Positions 7,828-16,211 are shown, counted from the first letter of the stretch. The stretch is DNA of 29,172 nucleotides from an uncultured Porphyromonas sp. (GCA_943912835.1 CALTVJ010000014.1:1-29172), one strand, 5' to 3'. Notes: generated by a model not told the origin, from the letters alone. Made by a program: numbers and translations.

Positions 7828-9393
7828 TTAATAGGTATTAGGCTCAAGACCTGCTGTAATGATGTCTGCTGGGATTTGTAAAGCCTTGCGTGCATCATGA
7901 GCTGTCAGCACGAGTTTCGTACCATCGACAAGTTCGTGCGTTACCTCGATGCCATAACGCTTGATGTCGTCCCAACGGTTACCCTCATGAACGGTCAAGA
8001 TACGCTTAGCATGGAGCACAGCTTGCATGAGGTCGTACTGCGTACCCTTTTGTAGAGGCGTAGCAAATCTTGGGTTAAGGGGTTTACATATCGTAGCGAG
8101 CTTGTTTTGGACAGCACGTTGCTCTTCTTCCGAAGCCGAAGCTGGCAACTCTGGCACGACATAAAAATCTGTAATGTCTTTTAATGTTACAGCCTTACCA
8201 CCCTTAGATTGGTACCACATAGAGAGGTCTTGTGCTGCTGCCTCATATTGACCAAGGAGCGTCTCTGCCTCAGCACGCATCAGAAGGGTCTTATCCACCG
8301 TGAAGGGGAAGCACACGATATGTGGCTGACCCGTCTGCGCCAAGACGTTGGTGATCTCAAAGACTTCCTCCATCTTAGGTAGATAAACCATAGGCTCTGA
8401 TGTACCATAGTAATAGAGTTTGTCATACACAGGCAGAGAGACATCACCAGGCACTCGGCTACGTAGAGTCTGCGTGCGTGCTATGGCGTTGGCATGACCA
8501 TAACGGCGATTCGTCTGCCAGCGACCCCAAAGCGAACGTGTAGCTTGGAGCATGAGGTTGGCAGGCTCATCGGCACTCATGAAGCCATAGGCGTATTCCT
8601 TAGAGTTAGTAAACTTGTTGTAGTTACCAAGGTTACGTAGCTCGGCAGAGATGTTGTGACCGAGAGCGAGGTCGGCATACTTTTTCGCCTCTTCCCACTT
8701 CTCCATAGCCAAGAAAAACTCTGTCATAAAGGCGGCTGCCGCACGCTTGTTGAAGTGGTATTTGAGTACTGCATTACTATAATTAGTATTATCAATCAAT
8801 GGGTAACCCTCCAAGAGGTCACGCTCGATGCGCTCATAGCTCTCCTTGACACTTAGGCGAGTTGCCTTGATGTGTATTGAGCTCTCTGGCTCAGAGAAGT
8901 AGGGCATACCCTTGTCCGTAGCACTCGTCTGGCTGTTGTAAGCCTGCGAGAAGGTCGTCAGCAGTAGGTAGTGTCCCCAAGCACGGCAGAAGAGTGCTTC
9001 ACCCTTACTAGGCATGAGTTCTTGAGGATTGCCTTTTGCCTCAATGGTTTTAAGGACTTCGTTGGCTGCAGCTATGGAACTATAGCAAACGTCCCACAAA
9101 CCTTTAGAGGTATCCCAGTCTGTGTCGGTGTGCCACTGCCACATATAGTTCTGACGAATAGTGAGGTTGTCATCATCGTAGAGCGTTCCGTTGTCTTGCA
9201 CATTGTCGGTACGATGCTCTACAAGCCCAGCACGATGCAGGGTAGGGTAGGCAGAGACAAGAAGTTCGCGGATTTTGTCGCGACTATTGAGCTCCGTCCT
9301 CTTGTCTGGCAGGGTATCTAGAAATTTATTACAGCTCGAGGTCATACCCACTAGGGCGAGGGTAAGCGTGCTGATGATTATTTTTTTATTCAT
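7828..9393 (-). CDS. RagB/SusD family nutrient-uptake outer-membrane lipoprotein
   Basis: Surface lid protein that captures ligand for its partner transporter. It has 521 residues with lipobox MTSSC (Cys21) followed directly by NKFLDTLPDK, the classic SusD start. TPR-like helical content is seen through the N-terminal half (for example LFCRAWGHYLLLTTFSQAYN, about 133-152). The C-terminal half shows AKRILTVHEGNRWDDIKRYG, the typical SusD region near the end. It starts 19 bp after the SusC stop, the expected pairing. An 18-nt sequence inside it (8775-8792) also occurs in the operon leader. Confidence 0.93.
   Translation of the reverse strand: MNKKIIISTLTLALVGMTSSCNKFLDTLPDKRTELNSRDKIRELLVSAYPTLHRAGLVEHRTDNVQDNGTLYDDDNLTIRQNYMWQWHTDTDWDTSKGLWDVCYSSIAAANEVLKTIEAKGNPQELMPSKGEALFCRAWGHYLLLTTFSQAYNSQTSATDKGMPYFSEPESSIHIKATRLSVKESYERIERDLLEGYPLIDNTNYSNAVLKYHFNKRAAAAFMTEFFLAMEKWEEAKKYADLALGHNISAELRNLGNYNKFTNSKEYAYGFMSADEPANLMLQATRSLWGRWQTNRRYGHANAIARTQTLRSRVPGDVSLPVYDKLYYYGTSEPMVYLPKMEEVFEITNVLAQTGQPHIVCFPFTVDKTLLMRAEAETLLGQYEAAAQDLSMWYQSKGGKAVTLKDITDFYVVPELPASASEEEQRAVQNKLATICKPLNPRFATPLQKGTQYDLMQAVLHAKRILTVHEGNRWDDIKRYGIEVTHELVDGTKLVLTAHDARKALQIPADIITAGLEPNTY
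8775..8792. repeat. Second copy of the 18-nt leader sequence, inside susD
   Basis: An exact copy of the 18 nt at 12871-12888, within the coding region of the SusD gene (encoding the segment around DNTNYSNAV). The match ends after 18 nt on both sides. Confidence 0.4.
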
Positions 9394-9412
9394 GTTTCCT
9401 TATCTATTAGCA

Positions 9413-12400
9413 TTAAAAACCAATACGTAGTGTTGCGGTCAACTGCTTAGGCACAGGTGCCGATACACCACCCGAACGGAAGAACTCTGGGTCTTGACCT
9501 CTCAACTTGGGATCCGAGTAAATCAAGAGCATATTCGTTGCTTGTAGCTTGATAGATGCGCTCTTGATGATATTCTTAAACCAAGTCTTAGGTAGATCGT
9601 AAGTCAAAGAAATCTCTTTGAGGCGAACGAAAGTACCATCAGCCACACGCGCTGTAGAGTAGTTGTAAGCATTATAGGCTACACCCAGATTTGCGTAACG
9701 CTTGCCGTCTATCACCGAAGAGATAACAGGTATATCGGTACGTTTCTCATCACCTGGTACTGCCCAGCGGTCGTCAAACTCCTTAGGCGTTGCCACAAGG
9801 TCGTCGTACGAACGCTTAAACACAGGCTCTAGACGTATCTTGTTACCACCTGAGTAAGTTATGAAGAGGTTGAAACGTAGGTTGCCGAAACGTAGGATAT
9901 TACCGAAACTACCGTTGAAGGTTGGGTCGGTTGGCCCTTCGTACTTCAAGAAGTCGATATTGTCACGCTCTTGGAAGTTGATAACACCATAGTTGTTGCG
10001 CGTCACCTTATTCCCTTGGAAAGAGAAAGTTGGTAAGCCCTCCGAGTCTAAGCCCTCAAAAGGAATAGAGAAGAGCGCACGCACAGGGTAGCCCTCACGT
10101 CCAAAGCCCGAGCCATGGACGAAGCTGAAGAGGTTACGCTTGTCGTTAAGCTCCGTAATCTCGTTGTGGTTGTAACCAAAGATGAAGTCGGTAGACCAAG
10201 AGAAATTCTTCGTCTCAATGTTTTTGGTAGACAAAGACATCTCAAAACCCGAGCTCTTCATCGAAGCCACGTTGCCATAACGCGTACCACCGATGGTATT
10301 GACAATACCGATGAGGTCGAAGTTATTACGCTTGTACCAGTCAAAAGCTAAGCTAATACGATTATTCAAGAAGCCCATATCAGCTCCGAGGTTGAGCTCA
10401 TGCTTTTTCTCATAGGTCAACTCGCTATTTTCGTAGCCGTCGATATAGTTACCTGGCTCTGCAACCCCAGCCGAAGGACGCCAAGGGCTATAACTACGGA
10501 TGATTACAAGCGAGTTATTAACCCAAGCAGGACCAGCATCCGCCGTAAGCGAATACGAAGCCTTGAGCGTTAGATGTGATAAGGCTTTGCTGAGGTGTTT
10601 CTTATAGAAGCCTTCTTCGTGTACGTTCCATGCTCCAGAGATATTCCAAGTAGGCAGCCAACGTGCCTTGAGCGAACGTCCCAATCTGTTAGACCCCTCA
10701 TAACGCAAGGTACCAGTGAGCGTATAACGAGCTTTATACGAATACGTTGCCGTAGCAAAAAGAGCGTGCGTACGACCGTAGGTGTTATTTAGCCCATAGT
10801 AGCTATTGTTTTTCTCTTTGAGTTGCTTAAATGCCAAGTAATCCCAAAAAGGTACCTCACCACTATCGTACTGCATACCCCAACCATCGTTCCAGTCTTG
10901 CGTACGGTCTTGAGCATTAAACTCGATACCTGCATACGAGTTGAGGATGTGTCCGCCCTTAAACTCTGTATTGTACGTTACCGAGCCACGGAAGTCGTAG
11001 CCGAAAAGTTGATACATCTTGCTGTTGTAGAATCCACCCTTAGGGAGCACCGTCACGGGCAATGAGTTGGGGTTATCTGGATTCTTATAGAGCCAGCTAT
11101 TGTTGTCTATCGTGGTGGCATCGTCCATAGCACGATAAGCCAGTGCGAGATTAGAAGCCTCTTGTATTTTATGCTTCTGATTAGTTACCGAGTACTTCAC
11201 AGATCCAAGTGCTGCGAGCGTTAGCCCCTTGATGGGTCGCCACTTGAGCTCTGTCTGAAACTTCAGGTCAACTATATTTAGATCGATGTAATTATTATCA
11301 AGCTCTCTCTTAATGTTAAATGGTGCATAATTGCGTTGATAGTACTCATGCGCACTGAGCGTACGGCTGGTATTGATAGCATAAGAGTAAGGGTTGATGT
11401 CAAAAGCACGAGACACCTCACCGGTTACCGCATCAACACTCTGACCCAAAGTACCTGGAGCGGTCTGCTTACGATACGAAGCCCCTCCGATGGTTGTGAG
11501 CGATATTTTTGGAGTGAAGTTGTAGGTATTGTTGACATTGAGTGTATAGCGTGCTACCTTACTCGACTTCATCCACCCCGGATCTTGGAGTACAGACATA
11601 GATACATACGACTGCGACTTCTCTGTACCGGTAGACATACTGAGCGAATGATTCTGCATAATAGCAGGTGAGAAGAGCTCATCAAACCAGTTCGTATTGC
11701 GTAGCTCGGCAGCACGCAAATACTTCGCACGTGCTTCGGGCGTATTCGCTAGGCCATAAGTCCCTGTAGTCGGGTTGTAATGATGCGTCAAGTGATACAT
11801 CTTACCGAAGACCCCACTGCTACCTGCACGATAAACATTCGAGAAGTTGAGCCAACCCTTATCTTGCATCTCACGATAGATATCCATTTGGCTCTGCGAG
11901 TTCATGATATTAAACTCTCTGTAGCTTGGTATGAGACGTGTCGTAAACTCACCCGTGTAAGAGAATGAGCTTGAGCCTTGTCGTCCCTTCTTAGTCGTGA
12001 TCACGATCACCCCTGCCATCGCCTTAGCACCATAGATAGAGGTTGCCGAACCGTCTTTGAGGATTTGGAAGCTCTCGATATCGTCGGCGTTCAAGCCTGC
12101 AATAGCCGAGCTAATCAGCGTTGTAGCGTCACCCGAAGAGAGGTCGTCAGCTCCTACTTGCACCACGTCCTCCTGAATCACTCCATCAACTACCCAAAGA
12201 GGTTTAGAGCTACCAAGGATAGAGGTCGCACCACGCACACGGATCTTGGGCGCAGTACCAAAAGTACCCGAGACATTCTGTACAGACACCCCAGCCGAAC
12301 GTCCCTCAAGCCCACGGCTCACATCGGGTACCCCATCAAGCTTGATTTTGTCGGCTTTCAAACGGTCACTCGCCCCTGTGAAAAGTCGCTTATCAGTGGC

Positions 12401-12769
12401 GACCATACCCGTTACAACGACTTCGTTGAGTTGTTTCGAGTCTGGGAGAAGTTTGATAACTAAGCCATTTTTTGCCTTAACGACTTGGGTTTTGTAACCC
12501 AAATAAGATACCTCCAACTGAGTCTTGCCCTGAGGTAGTTTAAGGCTAAAGTTACCATCGATGTCCGTGATTGTGCCTGTGCCAGTACCTTGTACTTTGA
12601 TGGCTGCACCAATCAGAGGTTCACCTGTCTCATCTACTACCTGCCCTTTGACAGTAGTACTTTGTTGGGCATAAACGGCTGTCGGCTCTGCAAGCACCAA
12701 CGCTCCACAAGCGAAAGCACTCAAGCAAAGGCTTAGACCGCATACCCTTTTCTGTTTAGAAATTTTCAT
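9413..12769 (-). CDS. SusC/RagA family TonB-linked outer-membrane transporter
   Basis: A 22-stranded-barrel type TonB-dependent transporter of 1118 residues. The signal peptide ends near AVYA (residue 34). A carboxypeptidase-regulatory-like domain covers about 37-107 (VKGQVVDETGEPLIGAAIKV, then LGYKTQVV). The plug domain covers about 115-265 and includes LEGRSAGVSVQNVSG, KIRVRGATSILGSSKPLWVV and the SIYGAKAMAGVIVITTKKG end. The remainder is beta-barrel and ends LTATLRIGF with the terminal Phe used for outer-membrane insertion. It is the first gene of a five-gene operon, preceded by an unusually A+T-rich leader of about 155 bp. The ligand cannot be deduced; the co-encoded zinc metallohydrolase points away from a simple glycan locus with glycoside hydrolases (inference). 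Confidence 0.95.
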   Translation of the reverse strand: MKISKQKRVCGLSLCLSAFACGALVLAEPTAVYAQQSTTVKGQVVDETGEPLIGAAIKVQGTGTGTITDIDGNFSLKLPQGKTQLEVSYLGYKTQVVKAKNGLVIKLLPDSKQLNEVVVTGMVATDKRLFTGASDRLKADKIKLDGVPDVSRGLEGRSAGVSVQNVSGTFGTAPKIRVRGATSILGSSKPLWVVDGVIQEDVVQVGADDLSSGDATTLISSAIAGLNADDIESFQILKDGSATSIYGAKAMAGVIVITTKKGRQGSSSFSYTGEFTTRLIPSYREFNIMNSQSQMDIYREMQDKGWLNFSNVYRAGSSGVFGKMYHLTHHYNPTTGTYGLANTPEARAKYLRAAELRNTNWFDELFSPAIMQNHSLSMSTGTEKSQSYVSMSVLQDPGWMKSSKVARYTLNVNNTYNFTPKISLTTIGGASYRKQTAPGTLGQSVDAVTGEVSRAFDINPYSYAINTSRTLSAHEYYQRNYAPFNIKRELDNNYIDLNIVDLKFQTELKWRPIKGLTLAALGSVKYSVTNQKHKIQEASNLALAYRAMDDATTIDNNSWLYKNPDNPNSLPVTVLPKGGFYNSKMYQLFGYDFRGSVTYNTEFKGGHILNSYAGIEFNAQDRTQDWNDGWGMQYDSGEVPFWDYLAFKQLKEKNNSYYGLNNTYGRTHALFATATYSYKARYTLTGTLRYEGSNRLGRSLKARWLPTWNISGAWNVHEEGFYKKHLSKALSHLTLKASYSLTADAGPAWVNNSLVIIRSYSPWRPSAGVAEPGNYIDGYENSELTYEKKHELNLGADMGFLNNRISLAFDWYKRNNFDLIGIVNTIGGTRYGNVASMKSSGFEMSLSTKNIETKNFSWSTDFIFGYNHNEITELNDKRNLFSFVHGSGFGREGYPVRALFSIPFEGLDSEGLPTFSFQGNKVTRNNYGVINFQERDNIDFLKYEGPTDPTFNGSFGNILRFGNLRFNLFITYSGGNKIRLEPVFKRSYDDLVATPKEFDDRWAVPGDEKRTDIPVISSVIDGKRYANLGVAYNAYNYSTARVADGTFVRLKEISLTYDLPKTWFKNIIKSASIKLQATNMLLIYSDPKLRGQDPEFFRSGGVSAPVPKQLTATLRIGF

Positions 12770-12870
12770 GAGTAACCCTTTAAGTTTTAGTGATTCTACT
12801 CTTTAATGTCTCGTATCATCAAGACGTCGGATAAATTTATAAATAATTATCGAAATATAGCATACCTCTA

Positions 12871-12888
12871 TACTATAATTAGTATTAT
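12871..12888. repeat. 18-nt palindrome-containing sequence in the SusC leader, repeated in susD
   Basis: TACTATAATTAGTATTAT lies between the likely promoter and the SusC start. With the preceding A it contains the inverted repeat ATACTA-TAAT-TAGTAT. The same 18 nt occur at 8775-8792 inside the SusD gene. This could be an operator or a leader hairpin. Confidence 0.4.
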
Positions 12889-12925
12889 TTATCTATTTAT
12901 GTAGAAATATCCACTTTATGAGCCC

Positions 12926-12933
12926 CAAACATA
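12926..12933 (-). promoter_or_regulatory. -7 promoter box for the SusC/SusD operon
   Basis: Minus strand TATGTTTG matches TAnnTTTG. A GTTG lies 16 bp further upstream, short of the usual -33 spacing, so the -33 element is uncertain. It would give an untranslated leader of about 150 nt. Confidence 0.5.
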
Positions 12934-12957
12934 CCTGCTCATCTCACAGCAACTAAG

Positions 12958-12985
12958 TTGGTCAATACTCTTTTTTGTAATTTCG
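12958..12985 (+). promoter_or_regulatory. Probable promoter of the Cys-rich gene
   Basis: TTG(G) at 12958 is followed after 17 bp by TAATTTCG (12978-12985), one mismatch from TAnnTTTG. The ATG at 13005 lies 19 bp beyond. It is divergent from the SusC promoter. Confidence 0.4.
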
Positions 12986-13004
12986 TAGCACTTTCCAAAA
13001 AAAC

Positions 13005-13349
13005 ATGAAAGCAAAAACATATTTTCACCTTGCGCCACACAACTGGAATTGTGCGCAAGCTATCCACAAAAGCCAACAAGCACACACTGGTCTAAGCGAC
13101 GAAGAGATAGAGCTACACTTTCGCCCTATGGGTGGAGGTAGAGCTCCTGAGGGTGTATGCGGTGCTCTCTATGCGATACAGACTCTCGTAGACGAAGACA
13201 GACAACAAGCACTAAGCGAAGAGTTTCGCCATCGTACGGGAGGCACTACTTGCCGAGAGCTTAAAGGACGTTGCGGACGTTCTTGTCTTGAGCTCGTAGG
13301 TATTGCCGAAGAAATACTTGAGCAAGAGCTGACGAACTCTAAACAATAA
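13005..13349 (+). CDS. C_GCAxxG_C_C family protein (putative redox or metal protein)
   Basis: A 114-residue cytoplasmic protein with five cysteines in the spacing typical of the C_GCAxxG_C_C family: Cys16 in NWNCAQAI, a glycine-rich loop PMGGGRAPEG followed by Cys52 in VCGALYAIQTL, then Cys83, Cys90 and Cys94 in TTCRELKGRCGRSC. Family members are suspected redox-active or metal-binding proteins without an established reaction. The glycine loop departs slightly from the usual form (GGRAPEG). The gene lies 93 bp before the HAD phosphatase gene and may be co-transcribed with it, as no terminator separates them. Confidence 0.8.
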   Translation: MKAKTYFHLAPHNWNCAQAIHKSQQAHTGLSDEEIELHFRPMGGGRAPEGVCGALYAIQTLVDEDRQQALSEEFRHRTGGTTCRELKGRCGRSCLELVGIAEEILEQELTNSKQ

Positions 13350-13442
13350 GACATTAAAATAGCTTTATCTTAAAGTTAGAAATTGTAAACTCTACATGGG
13401 TTTGCTATCCACACTCAATAAAACTACGACAATTACATATAG

Positions 13443-14261
13443 ATGATAGATTATAAACTGATCGCCCTTGATGTAGACGGGACGCTGGTCAATAGCCGCT
13501 TGGAGCTCAGCCCAGCCACACGCTCTGCACTCATACGCATACAACGAGACAAAGGCGTACGAGTAGCCATTGCTTCGGGCCGTCCCACTCCTGGCTTGCG
13601 CCATTTGGTTGAGGAGCTCGAGCTAAACAAATATGGAGGTTACATCCTCCCTTTTAATGGTGGAGAGATTTTTGATGCCCGAGACTTATCTCAGCCCATT
13701 AAACGCACAAGCCTACCCAGCGACATCATTCCCGAGCTCTACGACCTAAGCCGTGAGCATGGTTTGACGATACTGACCTATACAGCCGACGAAATCCTCA
13801 CGGAGCGACCCGACGACCCGAAAGTCCACAAAGAGATGGCACTCACCGTGATGCCCGCACGTCGTGTAGAGAATTTTGTCCAAGAGGTACCCAAACATTT
13901 GACGAAATGCCTTATCGTAGGCGAACCCGAGCAGATTAAGGCTTTACAGCCCATTGCTCGCGCTCGTTTCGCTGGACGTGTTGATGCCTTCACAAGTGAC
14001 CCTTGTTTCTTGGAGCTTGTCCCCAGTGGCATCAACAAAGGCGTAGCTTTGGCAGGATTACTCAAAAACTTAGAGATTAACCCAAAAGAGATGATTGCTG
14101 TCGGTGATGGACACAACGATATAGAGATGATAGAGCTTGCAGGCTTGGGCGTGGCGATGGCTAATGCCCGAGAAGCCGTACGTGAGCGTGCAGACTACAT
14201 CACCAAGAGCAATGACGAAGACGGTATTGCACACCTCGTCCAGTTCTTATTGCCAGAGTAG
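13443..14261 (+). CDS. Cof-type HAD-IIB family phosphatase
   Basis: A 272-residue cytoplasmic haloacid-dehalogenase-like hydrolase, probably acting on sugar phosphates or nucleotide-type phosphates. Motif I is LDVDGTL with nucleophile Asp10 and acid/base Asp12. Motif II is the IASGRP segment. Motif III is the Lys of INKGVAL. Motif IV is GDGHND with Asp222 and Asp226. A C2-type cap lies between motifs II and III, and the length is normal for Cof proteins. The substrate cannot be predicted. A strong terminator begins 8 bp after the stop. Confidence 0.92.
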   Translation: MIDYKLIALDVDGTLVNSRLELSPATRSALIRIQRDKGVRVAIASGRPTPGLRHLVEELELNKYGGYILPFNGGEIFDARDLSQPIKRTSLPSDIIPELYDLSREHGLTILTYTADEILTERPDDPKVHKEMALTVMPARRVENFVQEVPKHLTKCLIVGEPEQIKALQPIARARFAGRVDAFTSDPCFLELVPSGINKGVALAGLLKNLEINPKEMIAVGDGHNDIEMIELAGLGVAMANAREAVRERADYITKSNDEDGIAHLVQFLLPE

Positions 14262-14268
14262 GGGAGCG

Positions 14269-14318
14269 AAGCACAAAAAAAGGGAAGACAAACATTTGTC
14301 TTCCCTTTTTTTGTGCTT
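14269..14318 (+). terminator. Strong terminator after the HAD phosphatase gene
   Basis: A nearly continuous hairpin with arms AAGCACAAAAAAAGGGAAGA (14269-14288, extended by CAA) and the complementary TTG..TTTTTTTGTGCTT, loop near 14292-14294. The run of T in the 3' arm makes it a good intrinsic terminator in the plus direction; the A run makes it work in the minus direction too. It closes the left side of the candidate origin region. Confidence 0.85.
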
Positions 14319-14372
14319 GTCACAATAGTTTCAGTTCTCAAACACAGCTAAATCCTCCCCCTGTGCGTAGGC

Positions 14373-14710
14373 TGTGGATAAGCTATTTATAAACCGTGGA
14401 TAAACGCTGTGTATATTCCGAGTCGCTCCAAACGATGAGCAAAACTCCAATATGTACACACCTATTAAGCACACAAAGCCCTATTTTAGCCCCTTCATTG
14501 TGGATAAGGTGTACAACTTAACCCATAGGCAGACTAAAAGCTATGATATCAAGACTTTAATATGCATCAATCTATTGATGATAAAATCGGAGATGTTTGA
14601 TGATACTTTGCGGATAAATGTCAGTCCTTCGTTTCTGTCCACACTATACACAGACTCTACCACTATATAGATATATATTTTATATAAACTTATAATTAAA
14701 TAATAGATAA
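14373..14710. other. Candidate chromosomal replication origin (DnaA-box cluster + A+T-rich stretch)
   Basis: This gene-free region holds two perfect DnaA boxes TGTGGATAA (14373-14381 and 14499-14507, the complement of TTATCCACA). One-mismatch forms are CGTGGATAA (14395-14403) and TGCGGATAA (14609-14617), plus ATATACACA-type (14408-14416, minus) and CTATACACA (14644-14652). A two-mismatch CTGTCCACA lies at 14635-14643. They lead into 14661-14710, where only 5 of 50 bases are G or C, suitable as a DNA unwinding element. The region is insulated by terminators on both sides. dnaA itself is not in the window, which does not rule out an origin in Bacteroidota. Confidence 0.6.
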
Positions 14711-14747
14711 GTTGTTGATGATAAGTCAAGCTACCGAGCGAAAGACA

Positions 14748-14793
14748 ATCGCCTGAGTAGACAAGATTGCAGTCTACTCAGGCGATGTTTTTT
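14748..14793. terminator. Terminator after the outer-membrane protein gene
   Basis: Perfect 15-bp arms ATCGCCTGAGTAGAC (14748-14762) and GTCTACTCAGGCGAT (14772-14786), followed on the plus strand by GTTTTTT. On the minus strand it lies 22 bp after the stop of the beta-barrel gene, with a weaker T tract, so it probably works in both directions. Confidence 0.8.
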
Positions 14794-14807
14794 GGGAGAT
14801 GCTATAC

Positions 14808-15401
14808 TTAAAACGATAGGGCTGCTTGTAGCCCCAAACGATGACGTGCGCCGAAATCGCCGAGATAAGCCAGCGAGTATTCGGCACCGAGCGAGAGGTT
14901 CTTCGTAATACGGAAGTGGTAGCCTATTGAGGGGCTGAGGGCGAAGCCGAAGGTGTCGAAGCTTTGCTGCGAGCCTGCTTGTTCGCCTTGGGGGAGTACG
15001 TCGTCACGTCCGTCGGCATTGTGTACACCTATCTGCAGTTGGGCATATAGGCGGTGCTTGGGGGTGTCGTAGAAGTGATAACCTAAACCACAAGCGAGGG
15101 TAATATCGTCGGCATAATGACGATATATACGGTGCCCGATATACTGCTCTTTGTCGTAGTATTTGCCGAAGGCGACGGTTACCAAGGTAAAGAATGAGCG
15201 ATGTAGATAATATCGGTAGCCGAGGGTGAAGTGATGCCCCAACTTGAGGTCGTAGAGGTCAGACAGATAGTGTGTCGCCCCAAACTGTAGGTATAGCTCG
15301 TGTGGTTTTTGTCGGGCGTGGTATTTGCGTGTAGGCATTTGTGCCTCGGTGGCGATGCTGAGGCAGAGAGTCGTGATGAGGATGTAAAGAAGTTTTTTCA
15401 T
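14808..15401 (-). CDS. Outer-membrane beta-barrel protein
   Basis: A 197-residue small outer-membrane barrel. The ATG at 15401 is chosen because it begins a clean signal peptide (MKKLLYILITTLCLSIATEA, cleavage before or near Gln21); the longer frame only adds non-signal residues. The mature part alternates hydrophobic and polar residues with Gly/Tyr-rich strands (ELYLQFGATHYLSDL, HHFTLGYRYYL, SPSIGYHFRITKNLSLGAEY). It ends LGLQAALSF with the terminal Phe recognised by the BAM machinery. It resembles generic OmpA-barrel/porin-like families of about eight strands. No ligand or function can be given. It is transcribed alone. Confidence 0.75.
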   Translation of the reverse strand: MKKLLYILITTLCLSIATEAQMPTRKYHARQKPHELYLQFGATHYLSDLYDLKLGHHFTLGYRYYLHRSFFTLVTVAFGKYYDKEQYIGHRIYRHYADDITLACGLGYHFYDTPKHRLYAQLQIGVHNADGRDDVLPQGEQAGSQQSFDTFGFALSPSIGYHFRITKNLSLGAEYSLAYLGDFGARHRLGLQAALSF

Positions 15402-15529
15402 ACAATGATGTTTTGAGTCGGTAAAGATAGGGTTTTTGAGGCGATACGTCATAGAAGCTGTTACGCGGGTATTTTGGCACGGCTATGCCCTTGGGCACAT
15501 TAATTTTTTAGGTAATTGGATAAAATATT

Positions 15530-15537
15530 TATATTTG
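15530..15537 (+). promoter_or_regulatory. -7 promoter box for the lipoprotein gene at 15582
   Basis: TATATTTG is a perfect TAnnTTTG match, 44 bp before the ATG at 15582. It lies downstream of the longest possible start of that frame (15516), which supports the ATG at 15582. No -33 element is evident. Confidence 0.55.
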
Positions 15538-15581
15538 CTTCATGTACTAAATATTATAGTTTAACAGTAACTTACATCATC

Positions 15582-16109
15582 ATGAAAACAAAAGGATTTA
15601 GCTTATTTGGTCTGCTCTGTGTGGCTTTGTGGTTTTTGTCTGGATGTAGCAAAAAGAATGAAGTGTACGAGCCTGCAGGTCTGCCTACGTATCATCCTCG
15701 GATAAACTTGATTTTGGAGGACGATAAGGGGCGAAATTTATTGACTTATGAAGCCTTAGAGATTGTGGATTTAGAAGTGATTGGACGGCTCTCCAATCAA
15801 AAAAAGTCTCTCATAATACGACCCAAGGAGGGGAAGATAAGTCTTGATGTTGAGGTGCCGAGTGTTAAACAGATACAGGGCCTCAAACGGGGTGATGTGC
15901 TACAGACCTCTATGTTACTTCGCTATAAGCAGGCTACGCTTGACCTGGTCTGTACTTATGTCTACGAACCAACAATGGCACTGGGAGTGAGTTCTATTGA
16001 CTTTAAGAGCTTATCTTGTGGTGGTCGTGAGTTTGATGCTGATCAAAAAGGGGGGATTCTTTTGCCTCTGGTCTATGATGGCAAAAAACTTAGTCTGAAA
16101 GCTGAATAA
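15582..16109 (+). CDS. Hypothetical lipoprotein
   Basis: A 175-residue predicted lipoprotein, start at the ATG at 15582. The signal MKTKGFSLFGLLCVALWFLS is followed by the lipobox LSGC (Cys22) and SKKNEVYEP. The mature part has a PRINLILEDDKGRNLL stretch, then alternating beta-like segments, and a late LSCGGREFDADQKGG segment. It resembles no family I can name with confidence. It lies alone between a -7 box and a bidirectional terminator. A degenerate copy of its start region may remain just downstream at 16110-16143. Confidence 0.7.
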   Translation: MKTKGFSLFGLLCVALWFLSGCSKKNEVYEPAGLPTYHPRINLILEDDKGRNLLTYEALEIVDLEVIGRLSNQKKSLIIRPKEGKISLDVEVPSVKQIQGLKRGDVLQTSMLLRYKQATLDLVCTYVYEPTMALGVSSIDFKSLSCGGREFDADQKGGILLPLVYDGKKLSLKAE

Positions 16110-16168
16110 ATACTATTTGCATGATTATGAAAACAAAGGGGACATCTTTAATCGGAAGTCCCCAAAAC

Positions 16169-16202
16169 ACAAAAGAGGGAGCAGAAATGCTCCCTCTTTT
16201 GT
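16169..16202. terminator. Bidirectional terminator between the lipoprotein and DUF2442 genes
   Basis: Perfect 15-bp arms ACAAAAGAGGGAGCA (16169-16183) and TGCTCCCTCTTTTGT around GAAA, between convergent genes. A smaller GGGGAC/GTCCCC inverted repeat (16138-16143 and 16158-16163) lies just before it. Confidence 0.8.
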
Positions 16203-16211
16203 ACTCTAAAT

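Noticed and set aside
11978..12463. 161-residue plus frame opposite the SusC plug domain
   Set aside because: Antisense shadow; the minus-strand frame encodes a clear TonB-dependent transporter plug.
14452..14670. 72-residue plus frame in the gene-free region
   Set aside because: It overlaps the DnaA-box cluster, has A+T-driven composition and no recognisable domain.
14340..14720. Repeated TGTGGATAA motifs considered as a CRISPR or tandem repeat
   Set aside because: The motif is 9 nt, irregularly spaced and in mixed variants, which fits DnaA boxes and not an array.
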